Below, piece after piece: positions 19,409 through 27,329 of a stretch of DNA of 64,000 nucleotides. The stretch covers positions 66,312 through 130,311 of the forward strand of contig CAVPAM010000047.1 in NCBI GenBank assembly GCA_963701445.1, in the 5' to 3' direction. The notes below the pieces were generated by a model. It did not search any database. It was not told where the DNA came from and saw nothing but the letters and a program-made list of their open reading frames with translations. Origin of the DNA: CAKZLS01 sp963701445 (lineage in GTDB: Bacteria > Pseudomonadota > Alphaproteobacteria > Rhodospirillales > Defluviicoccaceae). The stretch's first letter is position 1. Every line of letters begins with the position of its first letter. The position numbers were made by a program, and so were the translations under genes.

Positions 19409-20575
19409 ATGGGAAAGAAACATGGTCGATCCATGTCTGACTGCGTTCGGCGGCTGAACCGGTTCCTCGCCGGAGCGAAGGAACTGCATGCCGGCGGCTC
19501 TTCGTTGCGCGTCGTCATCGGCAACGAGGCCGCGGACCTCAACTCCATGACCTCCGCCATCCTGTACGCCTTCTTCGCCTCAAACCGCCCCGCGTCCGAC
19601 GAGGGAGTCCACATCCCGGTGATCAACATTCCCCGGCGGGACTTCGTGCTCAGGACCGAGGCCGTCCATCTGTTCGACGTGGTTGGCGTCGACGCGGCCG
19701 GGTTGTCGTTCATCGACGAAATCGACCTCGACACCCCTCATCGAGACAATGCTCTTGGCCTCACCCTAGTGGACCACAACGTTCTGTCCAAGCATCAAGC
19801 CCGCTATGGCGACGCGGTCGAGGCCATCATCGATCACCATGCGGACATGGGGCAATTTCCGGGCGCGGAACCGCGCGAGATCGAGCCCGTGGGATCGGCG
19901 GCGACGCTGGTGGCAGACAGGATCCTGCGCGCCGCGCCGGACCTCCTGGACGATGGAACGGCGACGCTGCTGCTTGCAACCATCCTGCTGGATACGGTCA
20001 ATCTGAGCGCAAGCGCGGGACGGGTCACGCTCAAAGACAGGGACGTGGCCGCTCGGCTTGGCGGGCGGGCGGGCGGAGATCCGGACGCGCTGTTCGACGC
20101 CCTGCAGACGGCGAAATTCGACGTTTCCAACCTCGGAACGGAGGATCTTCTGCGCAAGGACTACAAGGAGTGGGACGCGGGATCGGTTCGGTACGGTATC
20201 AGCTCGGTGCTGACGCCGCTCTCGAACTGGATCGCCAAGGACCCCGGGCTGGTCCAGGGCATGACCGACTATCTCCGATCGCGGGGCTTGAAATGCCTGA
20301 TCGCCATGATGGCCTACACCGGCGCCGACGACGCCTTTCATCGCGAACTGGTGGTCCTGGCACCCGACCGGGCGCTCAGGGCGCGATTGCTGGCCCTGCT
20401 GGAAGCGAATGTCCCGGGCCTGGATCCCATTCACCCCTCGGACCTGAGCGGCGCCGAGGAGGCCGATTTCTTCAGCCAGGCCGACCTGTCCGTGTCGCGG
20501 AAAAAACTGCAGCCGGTTTTGCACCGCTTTTTTTCGGAGACCACGGGCATGGCCGCGGGTTCGAGACACATTTGA
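19409..20575 (+). CDS. DHH-family phosphoesterase, Prune/PPX1-like exopolyphosphatase
   Basis: A 388-residue DHH-superfamily phosphatase. The N-terminal GNEAADLNSMTSAILYAF resembles the metal-binding GNEAxDxDS motif of yeast PPX1 and animal Prune. LTLVDHN supplies a second metal site and AIIDHHADMGQF is the DHH motif itself. GSAATLVADRIL follows, and a DHHA2-type C-terminus runs from about residue 220. PPX1-type enzymes release phosphate from the ends of inorganic polyphosphate or cleave small phosphate esters. It lies between two CYTH-like genes. No strong ribosome-binding site is seen at ATG 19409; ATG 19433 is an alternative. Confidence 0.85.
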   Translation: MGKKHGRSMSDCVRRLNRFLAGAKELHAGGSSLRVVIGNEAADLNSMTSAILYAFFASNRPASDEGVHIPVINIPRRDFVLRTEAVHLFDVVGVDAAGLSFIDEIDLDTPHRDNALGLTLVDHNVLSKHQARYGDAVEAIIDHHADMGQFPGAEPREIEPVGSAATLVADRILRAAPDLLDDGTATLLLATILLDTVNLSASAGRVTLKDRDVAARLGGRAGGDPDALFDALQTAKFDVSNLGTEDLLRKDYKEWDAGSVRYGISSVLTPLSNWIAKDPGLVQGMTDYLRSRGLKCLIAMMAYTGADDAFHRELVVLAPDRALRARLLALLEANVPGLDPIHPSDLSGAEEADFFSQADLSVSRKKLQPVLHRFFSETTGMAAGSRHI

Positions 20576-20636
20576 ATAAGATGGGTCAATAATCGGGCGG
20601 CGGTGACCGCCCGGGCAAAACAGGGAGGAAAAGAAG

Positions 20637-21395
20637 ATGGTGCGCGCGACATCGGAGAAAGAGCGAGGAGCGTTCGAGGCCGCCATCGCCGGAGCCGACG
20701 CGGTGGAAATTAAATTCACCATCCGGGACGACGAGAAGGCGGAAGCGGCCATGAGCCTGGATCTCGACCCGGCAAAGGCGGCCCGGCGCGACATCTATTT
20801 CTTTGATACCCCGGACCTCGATCTTTACCGGGCCGGCCTTGCGGCGCGGGCGCGCGCGATCGCCGGCGACACCGACAACTCGACGGTCAAGATCCGGCCC
20901 GTCGATCCGAGGACCATCGACAAGCGGTGGCGCGAGATCGACGGCTTCAAGCTCGAAGCCGACGTGGTCGGAGAGAGAGTGGTCATGTCGGCGTCGCTGA
21001 AGGCAGCGCAAAACCCCGGCGAGATCGAAGACGTGGTGGTCGGCAAGCGCGCCGTCTCCAAACTCTTTTCACCTGACCAGGAGAGGTTTCTCCAGGAATT
21101 CAGCGCCACCCCCATCGATTTCGACGCCCTCGCCGCCCTCGGCCCCATTCCCACTCTCCGGCTCGAGGTCGAGCGGCCGGGTCTTGCCTATGAACTCACG
21201 GCCGAACGCTGGGAGATGCCGGACGGCGACAAGCTGCTGGAACTGTCCATCAAGTGCCCGCCGGAAGAGGCCGCCGTCGCGAGAAAGGCGTTCGAGGGTT
21301 TTCTCGCCGGGCACGGGCTGGACGTGCATGGCGATCAGAAAACCAAGACGAAAACAGCCCTCGAATGCTTCGCGAAGCGCCTGAAAGCCCGGTGA
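20637..21395 (+). CDS. CYTH domain protein (triphosphatase-like)
   Basis: A 252-residue protein with a CYTH-like start (VEIKFTIRDD) and the characteristic second strand pair (IYFFDTPDLDLYRAGLAARAR, followed by STVKIRP). A later LEVERPG and LLELSIKCP fit the tunnel fold. The canonical ExExK motif appears as A-V-E-I-K, so the first glutamate is missing. This may weaken metal binding or shift specificity. GGGAGG precedes the ATG. It lies 61 bp after the Prune-like gene on the same strand, so the two are probably one operon acting on polyphosphate or short-chain phosphates. Confidence 0.75.
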   Translation: MVRATSEKERGAFEAAIAGADAVEIKFTIRDDEKAEAAMSLDLDPAKAARRDIYFFDTPDLDLYRAGLAARARAIAGDTDNSTVKIRPVDPRTIDKRWREIDGFKLEADVVGERVVMSASLKAAQNPGEIEDVVVGKRAVSKLFSPDQERFLQEFSATPIDFDALAALGPIPTLRLEVERPGLAYELTAERWEMPDGDKLLELSIKCPPEEAAVARKAFEGFLAGHGLDVHGDQKTKTKTALECFAKRLKAR

Positions 21396-21414
21396 CCAGG
21401 GGCCTTTTGGACCG

Positions 21415-22263
21415 CTAGCTTCGTGGCACGGCGTTCGGCTTGAACAGTTGCTCGCCGTTGACCTTGAAATCGGCGATGGCGGCCTGGCCGGTGGGCGAAA
21501 CGAGCCAGTCGACGAATTTCTGCCCCTGCTCGGTCTTCACCCGCGGATGCTTCTTCTCGTTCACGAGGATGACACCGTACGGATTGAACAGGCGCTCGTC
21601 GCCCTCCACGAGAACCTCCAGGCCGCCCCGGTTCTTGAAACTCAACCACGTGCCCCGGTCGGCCAGCGCGTAGCCGGACATGGCCGCCGCCGTGTTCAGC
21701 GTCGCCCCCATGCCCGAGCCGCTCTCGCGGTACCAGGAACCGGAGGCTCCGGCGGCGTCCACGCCGGCGGCGCGCCACAGGCCCATTTCCATCTTGTGGG
21801 TTCCGCTGTCGTCGCCGCGCGAGACGAACACCGATTGGCTTCCGGCCACCTTGGCGAGCGCCTCGGCCACATCCTTCGTGCCGCGGATCCCGGCGGGATC
21901 GTCGGCGGGTCCGACCACGACGAAATCGTTGTACATCACGTCGAAGCGTTCCACCCCGAACCCTTCGGCGACGAATTTCTCCTCGGACGGCCGGTGGTGG
22001 ACCAGCAGCACATCGGCGTCGCCCGCCTCGGCCAGTCGAATGGCCTGGCCGGTGCCGACGGCAACTACCCGTACCTCGATGCCGGTCTGTTCGGTGAACT
22101 TCGGCAGAATGGAATCGAACAGGCCGGAGTTCTGGGTCGACGTGGTGGAGGCCACGACGATGAAATTGTCATCCGCGGCCCGCGCATCCGGCGATTGCAT
22201 TCCCAGAAAGCCGCCCAAGCCCACCAGCAGCGCCGAGAGGAAACGCGTTACGAACTTTTTCAT
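21415..22263 (-). CDS. tupA: Tungstate ABC transporter substrate-binding protein TupA
   Basis: A periplasmic binding protein of 282 residues with a signal peptide (MKKFVTRFLSALLVGLGGFL...ARA). The mature N-terminus carries STTSTQNSGL, the TTTS-type motif typical of TupA, which binds tungstate far more tightly than molybdate. FVSRGDDSGTHKMEM is a second conserved ligand segment. It is the last gene of a leftward tupB-tupC-tupA set, about 120 bp after tupC. High-affinity tungstate import fits the AOR and formate dehydrogenase genes in this window. Molybdate binding cannot be excluded, but the motif favours tungstate. Confidence 0.9.
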   Translation of the reverse strand: MKKFVTRFLSALLVGLGGFLGMQSPDARAADDNFIVVASTTSTQNSGLFDSILPKFTEQTGIEVRVVAVGTGQAIRLAEAGDADVLLVHHRPSEEKFVAEGFGVERFDVMYNDFVVVGPADDPAGIRGTKDVAEALAKVAGSQSVFVSRGDDSGTHKMEMGLWRAAGVDAAGASGSWYRESGSGMGATLNTAAAMSGYALADRGTWLSFKNRGGLEVLVEGDERLFNPYGVILVNEKKHPRVKTEQGQKFVDWLVSPTGQAAIADFKVNGEQLFKPNAVPRS

Positions 22264-22384
22264 GGCCGATCCGCCCCTTGTCCCTGAACACTGGATCAGT
22301 ACGCTAGCGTAAGAGCGCGAAGCGCGGCAAGAGACGAATTGCCGCCCAAGCGGTTTTGACGGTCGGCTTTATCGGGGGAACCTG

Positions 22385-23140
22385 TCAGGCGGGCGGCTTC
22401 AGCGGTTTCTTTTTCCACCACAGCAGCTCGCCCCGCAGGAACGCCCGGGCCAGATCGTTTTCCGGGCGATGGAAAAACGCCTCGGCCGGTGCCTTTTCCT
22501 TCAGCCGGCCGCGATACAGAAAAAGAACCTCGTCGGCGATGCGCCGGGCCTGGCCGAGATCGTGGGTGGTCATGATCACCCGCGTGCCCGCGTCGTGAAT
22601 GTCCTGAATGGTCTGTTCGACCGCGTAGGTGGCGGCGGGATCGAGATTGGCGGTGGGTTCGTCGAGGAACAGCACCTGCGGCCGCAACGCCCAGGCACGC
22701 GCGAGGGCCAGCTTCTGCTGTTCGCCGAACGACAACACCCGGGCCGGGGACGCGGCGAGACGGCGAAGTCCGGTATGTCCCAGGGCCTCGTCGACGCGCT
22801 CCCTGCGCTCGGCGCGCGGCACGCCCCGGATCGCGAGGGCATAGTCCACGTTGGCCGCGACCGAGCGGCGCAGCATCATCGGCCGCTGAAACACCATGGC
22901 CTGCTGGCGCGACGGATCCGCGCCGCCGGGACCGTGCCAGACGACCGCGCCGGAGGTGGGCGCGATCAAGCCATGGCAAAGCCGCAGCAAGAGGCTTTTT
23001 CCGGCGCCGTTGGGGCCGATCACCACGGTCCGCAGGCCCGGCTCGAACCGACACGACACCGTCTTGATCAGACGCTTGTTTCCGGCTTCGAAGGTGAGTT
23101 CCCGCAGCTCCAACGGCAGGATGGCCGGCGGCGCCCGCAT
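22385..23140 (-). CDS. tupC: Tungstate ABC transporter ATP-binding protein TupC
   Basis: An ABC ATPase of 251 residues. Walker A is GPNGAGKSLL, the Q-loop segment is AMVFQRPMML, the signature is LSFGEQQKLALARA (a variant of LSGGQ), Walker B is VLFLDEPTANLDP and the switch histidine lies in MTTHDLG. The ATG at 23140 overlaps the stop of tupB (TGATG), so the two are translationally coupled. No C-terminal TOBE/Mop domain is present, as expected for TupC and unlike many ModC proteins. A separate Mop protein is encoded at 45.3 kb. Confidence 0.9.
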   Translation of the reverse strand: MRAPPAILPLELRELTFEAGNKRLIKTVSCRFEPGLRTVVIGPNGAGKSLLLRLCHGLIAPTSGAVVWHGPGGADPSRQQAMVFQRPMMLRRSVAANVDYALAIRGVPRAERRERVDEALGHTGLRRLAASPARVLSFGEQQKLALARAWALRPQVLFLDEPTANLDPAATYAVEQTIQDIHDAGTRVIMTTHDLGQARRIADEVLFLYRGRLKEKAPAEAFFHRPENDLARAFLRGELLWWKKKPLKPPA

Positions 23141-23844
23141 CAGGCATGCCGCCGTTGCGCCGCTTCCTTGAACGCGAAAGCGGTTCCGTTGACCCCCATG
23201 GATATGACGATGAGGATCATTCCCAGCCCCAGGGCCAGCGGCAGGTCTCCCTTGCTGACCTCCAGCGCGATGGCGGTGGTCATGACGCGGGTCACGTGGT
23301 CGATGTTGCCGCCGACGATCATCACCGCCCCCACTTCGGCGGTGGCGCGGCCGAACCCGGCCAGCACGGCGGTCATCAGGGTGAACCGGCTGTCCCACAG
23401 CAGCGTCATCAGCGCCCGGCCGCGCGAGGCGCCGAGGGAGCGGAGTTCCTCGGCGTACTCGACCCAGAGGTCTTCCACCACCTGACGGGTCAGCGCCGCG
23501 ACGATGGGCGTCACCAGGATCACCTGCGCGATCACCATGGCCGTCGGCGTGAACAGCAGGCCCAGAACGCCGAGCGGGCCGGACCGCGACAGCATGAGAT
23601 AGACGATCAGGCCCACCACCACCGGCGGCAGCCCCATCAGGGCATTGAGGACAACGATCACGCCGCCCCGGCCGGGAAACCGGAACAGGGCCAGGACGGC
23701 GCCGAGCGGCAGCGCCAGCGCGGTGGCGATCAGAACGGCCAGCAAGCTGACCCGCAAGGAGAGGACGACGATCTCCATCAGGTCGCGGTCCAGGTGGAAA
23801 ACCAGGGAGAACGCGGCGGAGAAAGCGGAGGTGAAGTCGCTCAT
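23140..23844 (-). CDS. tupB: Tungstate ABC transporter permease TupB
   Basis: A membrane permease of 234 residues with five to six hydrophobic helices. The cytoplasmic EAA-like loop reads EELRSLGASRGRALMTLLWD, and FGRATAEVGAVMIVGGN is the segment conserved in TupB/WtpB permeases. It overlaps tupC by a TGATG junction. ATG 23844 is chosen; an in-frame ATG at 23865 would add seven residues. Together with TupC and TupA it forms a complete importer. An upstream sapC-like gene is 133 bp away on the same strand and may be in the same transcript. Confidence 0.88.
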   Translation of the reverse strand: MSDFTSAFSAAFSLVFHLDRDLMEIVVLSLRVSLLAVLIATALALPLGAVLALFRFPGRGGVIVVLNALMGLPPVVVGLIVYLMLSRSGPLGVLGLLFTPTAMVIAQVILVTPIVAALTRQVVEDLWVEYAEELRSLGASRGRALMTLLWDSRFTLMTAVLAGFGRATAEVGAVMIVGGNIDHVTRVMTTAIALEVSKGDLPLALGLGMILIVISMGVNGTAFAFKEAAQRRHA

Positions 23845-23977
23845 GACGATGAGATCCCGCGCCAACCCGTGGGTTGTTTCAGCGCTTCAGCCCGACGCTT
23901 CGTCCACTGTTGTCGCATCATTCCGATCACCGGTCCGGCGGCGGGTGGCCGCTGCCGCCCATATCCCGTCCCGGCTG

Positions 23978-24733
23978 CTATGACGGCACGATCCCGCCCC
24001 GCTGGGCCTGATCGCGCGCCATCATCCGCTCGGCCATCGCGGACACGTTCTTCATCGACGCCAGCTGCAGGTACAACAGCTCCAGTTCGTTGGTCTTCGC
24101 CAGGTCCGACAGGGTATCGCCGGGCAGAGCCTTGAGGCGATCGCGGTTGACCGCCATGAACCCGCCCAGCGACATTTCGCCGCCTTCCTTGGATTTGATC
24201 TGCGCCTTCATCGGGTCCAGCAGCTTCAAATCCACCAGTTTCCGGCAAAAGCTCGCGGTGGGCTCGTACTGGGACTGGAACTTCTTGGTGAACGACAGGA
24301 TCTGCTCGAGGTAGGGCGTGGCCTGCCGGTCGTCGTCGAACAGGCGCTGCCCCCGTCCCTCCTGGTTGCAGCCGGAGAACTCCTCGTCGAGGCAGAGCGT
24401 GAACGTGCCGCCATTTCCGCTGCTCGAGAAAACGAACGGATACCGCCGCACAAACGCGGGGATGTACTTGCCGTTCCAGCCGCCCGTTTCCGTCAGGTAC
24501 AGGTTTTCGTTATTGCGGATCCCGAGAAGCGCGGCCGGCATGACCGTCTCGCCGGACCCGGTGAACACGACGGCGTATTCCGCCGCCGCGGCCGGGATTT
24601 CGGTGGCCAGCAGCGGAACCGCGTTCACGTGCCGCGCGAACGAGTAGTCGGTGCCCGTCTCCAGGAACCAGTCGGCGTGCCTTTCTTTCGACAGGGGCAC
24701 GGCGCGTTCGTAGAAAAGAAGCTGTGTCGTCAT
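23978..24733 (-). CDS. SapC family protein
   Basis: A 251-residue cytoplasmic protein of the SapC family. Characteristic segments are LSKERHADW near residue 15, VNAVPLLATEIP, EYAVVFTGSGETVMPAALLG and the aromatic ending of that block (NLYLTETGGWNGKYIPAFV). The family is named after a Campylobacter S-layer-associated gene, but its role is not established in Alphaproteobacteria. It lies upstream of tupB on the same strand with 133 bp between, and close to tRNA-Arg. No signal peptide is present. Confidence 0.85.
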   Translation of the reverse strand: MTTQLLFYERAVPLSKERHADWFLETGTDYSFARHVNAVPLLATEIPAAAAEYAVVFTGSGETVMPAALLGIRNNENLYLTETGGWNGKYIPAFVRRYPFVFSSSGNGGTFTLCLDEEFSGCNQEGRGQRLFDDDRQATPYLEQILSFTKKFQSQYEPTASFCRKLVDLKLLDPMKAQIKSKEGGEMSLGGFMAVNRDRLKALPGDTLSDLAKTNELELLYLQLASMKNVSAMAERMMARDQAQRGGIVPS

Positions 24734-24889
24734 GGTCTTCCTCCAACGGTTTCAGGCACGTGCGTCCATCGTGTCAGCGTGGCGCGGTCTCCATGTGCTG
24801 GCCGATGAACGCGGGACCAGGGTCCCCTCGCGGGATTTCGGAGACCGAACGTGACGCGCCGGACGGATGTCGACCCCTCGATGCGCTGG

Positions 24890-24963
24890 CGCGCCCGGCA
24901 GGATTCGAACCTGCGACCCCAAGCTTAGAAGGCTCGTGCTCTATCCAACTGAGCTACGGGCGC
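24890..24963 (-). tRNA. tRNA-Arg (anticodon TCT)
   Basis: Read on the minus strand, the acceptor stem GCGCCCG pairs with CGGGCGC. A D-arm GCTC...GAGC, an anticodon stem CGAGC/GCTTG with loop CTTCTAA, and a T-arm GCAGG TTCGAAT CCTGC complete the cloverleaf. Loop positions 34-36 read TCT, decoding AGA. CCA is not encoded. Confidence 0.95.
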
Positions 24964-24980
24964 TCGCGCGGCGGATCTCA

Positions 24981-25277
24981 TCAATCGACCCGCTGGGAAG
25001 TGAATTTCTCGGCGTAGTTCTTTGGCTTGATCCGGCGAACGTGGGGTTCCTGGACGGTGTAGTCCAGTCCCTTGCGCTCGGCGTAGGCGACGGCCTCCTC
25101 CCGGCTGTCGAAACTCAGCCGCAGCTGCGCTCGGGTATCCGACGAGCCAACCCAGCCCATCAGCGGATCCGTGAACCGGTGCGGGCCGGGTTCGAATTTC
25201 AACACCCACTGTTTGGTCTGGCCTCGGCCCGACTGCATTGCGCTCTTGGCCGGCTGGTAGATTCGTACGGCGGTCAC
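24981..25277 (-). CDS. NDUFS4-like complex I accessory subunit
   Basis: A 98-residue protein of the ETC complex I subunit conserved-region family (alphaproteobacterial counterpart of mitochondrial NDUFS4). Visible signatures are VRIYQPAKSAMQSGRGQTK, WVLKFEP, a central PLMGWVGSSDTRAQLRL and the terminal PKNYAEKF. Such proteins associate with the peripheral arm of NADH:ubiquinone oxidoreductase. I start it at GTG 25277, where homology begins. The frame is open upstream to 25403, but that extension is a low-complexity KRP repeat from a 9-base tandem repeat and is probably untranslated. It lies directly downstream of tRNA-Arg (17 bp). Confidence 0.85.
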   Translation of the reverse strand: MTAVRIYQPAKSAMQSGRGQTKQWVLKFEPGPHRFTDPLMGWVGSSDTRAQLRLSFDSREEAVAYAERKGLDYTVQEPHVRRIKPKNYAEKFTSQRVD

Positions 25278-26150
25278 GGCGGTTTCTTCTATCCTCTTGG
25301 GCCTCTTGGGCCTCTTCGGCCTCTTGGGAAACGGTTCATTCTCGCGCCCGGCACCGAAGCCATGCCGGTCTCGGGCCGGTCTCGGGGCAAACAATAGCCG
25401 CATTTTTTCCGGTTGGGAAGAAACCTGCTCGCCCGGCGGCCGGGGACGAAGGCAAGCGACCGGGGATGAACGACGGGAGCGCGCCGCCCGATGCCCCGCG
25501 CGCTTAGGACGCGATGGGCCGGAATCGGGAAAAGCCGGGCCGTTGCGGCCCGGCTACCCCCGGTAAAGGGGGGTGTCAGAGATGGGGGGGGTTTCCCTGA
25601 CAGCCTCCTTTATACCGCCACCACTGGTTGAACGCTGTGACAGGCGTCACACGGTATCTTTTTTCTTTCCCGCGTCGCGATCGAGGGGACGCTTGGCCGG
25701 CCGCTCCGAAGCGTTCAGAGATTCGATTGCGAGAGCCGGCGCACGATCCAGGGCTGTATCCCTCTCACCTCTCGGGGCGGCCAAGGCTGGCCATGCGATG
25801 GTGGGCCGCGAGGGCTGTTCGTTTGCTTTTTGTTTTTGCACGTGCGGCCGAAACTGCGTTCTCCGCTGCCGCCTCCGATATTTCTCACGCCCTCGCGGTG
25901 CGGAGAGGTCTAACCCATTTCGGGAACAACTGGCGTGAATTTATCGTGTCGTTCCGATGATGACGCCGGGACCGGCGGCACCCGCCGCGGAAACGGGACC
26001 GGCGAAGTGCCTGGCAAACCGAAATGATCGTGCTTACTTGTGAGTATGATACCGATCTTGTAGGGTTTTTTTTGAGCCCGATTGAGAACGACCCCATGAT
26101 ATGCCCGTTTTTCGCGGGAATGGGAAACATCAAAGGGAAGGAAAAAAAAC
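25278..26150. other. Intergenic region, no convincing gene
   Basis: About 870 bases without a supportable gene. It holds a tandem repeat of CCTCTTGGG-like units at about 25294-25330. A perfect 8-bp hairpin, GCCGGGCC/GGCCCGGC, lies at 25534-25554; on the minus strand it is followed by TTTT, so it is terminator-like. A run of eight or more G near 25585 is bracketed by TGTCAG and CTGACA. The right part is AT-richer and presumably carries the promoter of the TAXI gene. Short open frames here show no recognisable protein features. Confidence 0.6.
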
Positions 26151-27134
26151 ATGAGAACACCCATGTTATTCGCGTTGGGGGCGGCCTTGGCCGTCTCGAT
26201 GGCCGCTTCCTTGGTAAGCGGCGAGGCGCGGGCCGCCGACGAAAAATTCGTGACCATCGGCACCGGCGGGCAGACCGGCGTCTATTACGTGGTCGGCCAG
26301 TCCATCTGCAAGCTGGTGAACCGGGATTCCGGTGAGCACGGCTTGAAGTGCACGGCGCCCTCCACCGGCGGGTCCGTCGACAACATCAATTCGATCCGCT
26401 CGGGCGCGCGCGACATGGGCGTCGCCCAGTCCGACGTGCAGTTCTATGCCCTTAAGGGCGAGGGCCCATTCCAGGATCAGGGGCCCTATGAAGATCTCAG
26501 GGCCGTTTTTTCGGTGCATCCGGAACCGTTCACCGTTCTCGCCCGCGCCGATTCGGGGATCAAGACCTTCGCGGATCTCAAGGGCAAGCGGGTCAACATC
26601 GGCAACCCCGGTTCGGGCCAGCGTGGCACCATGGAGGTGCTGATGGAGAAGATGGGCTGGACCACGAGTGACTTCGCCCTGGCCTCCGAGCTCAAGGCCG
26701 CCGAGCAATCCGCGGCGCTCTGCGACAACAAGGTGGACGCCATCATCTACGCCGTCGGACACCCGAACGGCTCCATTCAGGAAGCGTCGACGTCGTGCGA
26801 CTCCATCCTGATTCCGGTGACCGGGCCGGTGATCGACGAACTGGTCGCGGCCAATCCGTTCTACGCCAAGGCCGTCATTCCCGGCGGCATGTACAAGGGA
26901 TCCGACGCGGACACGGAAACCTTTGGCGTCTTGGCGACATTCGTGTCGTCGGCGAAGACCGATCCCGACACCGTCTACGCGGTGGTGGCGGCGGTGTTCG
27001 ACAACTTCGACCGTTTCAAGAAGCTGCATCCGGCGTTCGAGAACCTCAAGCCGGAAAACATGGTCAAGAACGGGCTTTCGGCTCCGCTGCACGATGGCGC
27101 GGCCAAGTACTTCAAGGAAAAGAAAATGATGTAA
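26151..27134 (+). CDS. TAXI family TRAP transporter solute-binding protein
   Basis: A periplasmic binding protein of 327 residues. A signal peptide ends ARA at about residue 28. The TAXI signature follows: VTIGTGGQTGVYYVVGQSIC near the mature N-terminus, then TGGSVDNINSIRSG and DMGVAQSDVQFYA. The ligand of such proteins is usually a small carboxylate or amino acid and cannot be read here. The fused 4TM/12TM permease lies 195 bp downstream on the same strand and a UspA gene after that. GGGAAGGAAAA precedes the ATG. Confidence 0.93.
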   Translation: MRTPMLFALGAALAVSMAASLVSGEARAADEKFVTIGTGGQTGVYYVVGQSICKLVNRDSGEHGLKCTAPSTGGSVDNINSIRSGARDMGVAQSDVQFYALKGEGPFQDQGPYEDLRAVFSVHPEPFTVLARADSGIKTFADLKGKRVNIGNPGSGQRGTMEVLMEKMGWTTSDFALASELKAAEQSAALCDNKVDAIIYAVGHPNGSIQEASTSCDSILIPVTGPVIDELVAANPFYAKAVIPGGMYKGSDADTETFGVLATFVSSAKTDPDTVYAVVAAVFDNFDRFKKLHPAFENLKPENMVKNGLSAPLHDGAAKYFKEKKMM

Positions 27135-27329
27135 CCGATCCCGCCGGGCGCAAACGGACCTGTCGTTTGCGCCCGGCGCTTCGGCGTTCCGGCGGAGTTC
27201 CGGCGGAACGGCAACTTCCGAGCGGCAGGCAATCGGTCGCGATGGATTGGCGAGCTTCTTGCTTGAAAAAATAAGCCGGGTCCGCCGTGATCGGTCCCGG
27301 GACAAAAACTGGGAAACGGACAGGGTCAG

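Noticed and set aside
25294..25330. Possible CRISPR-like short repeats
   Set aside because: The units are 9 bases in direct tandem without spacers.
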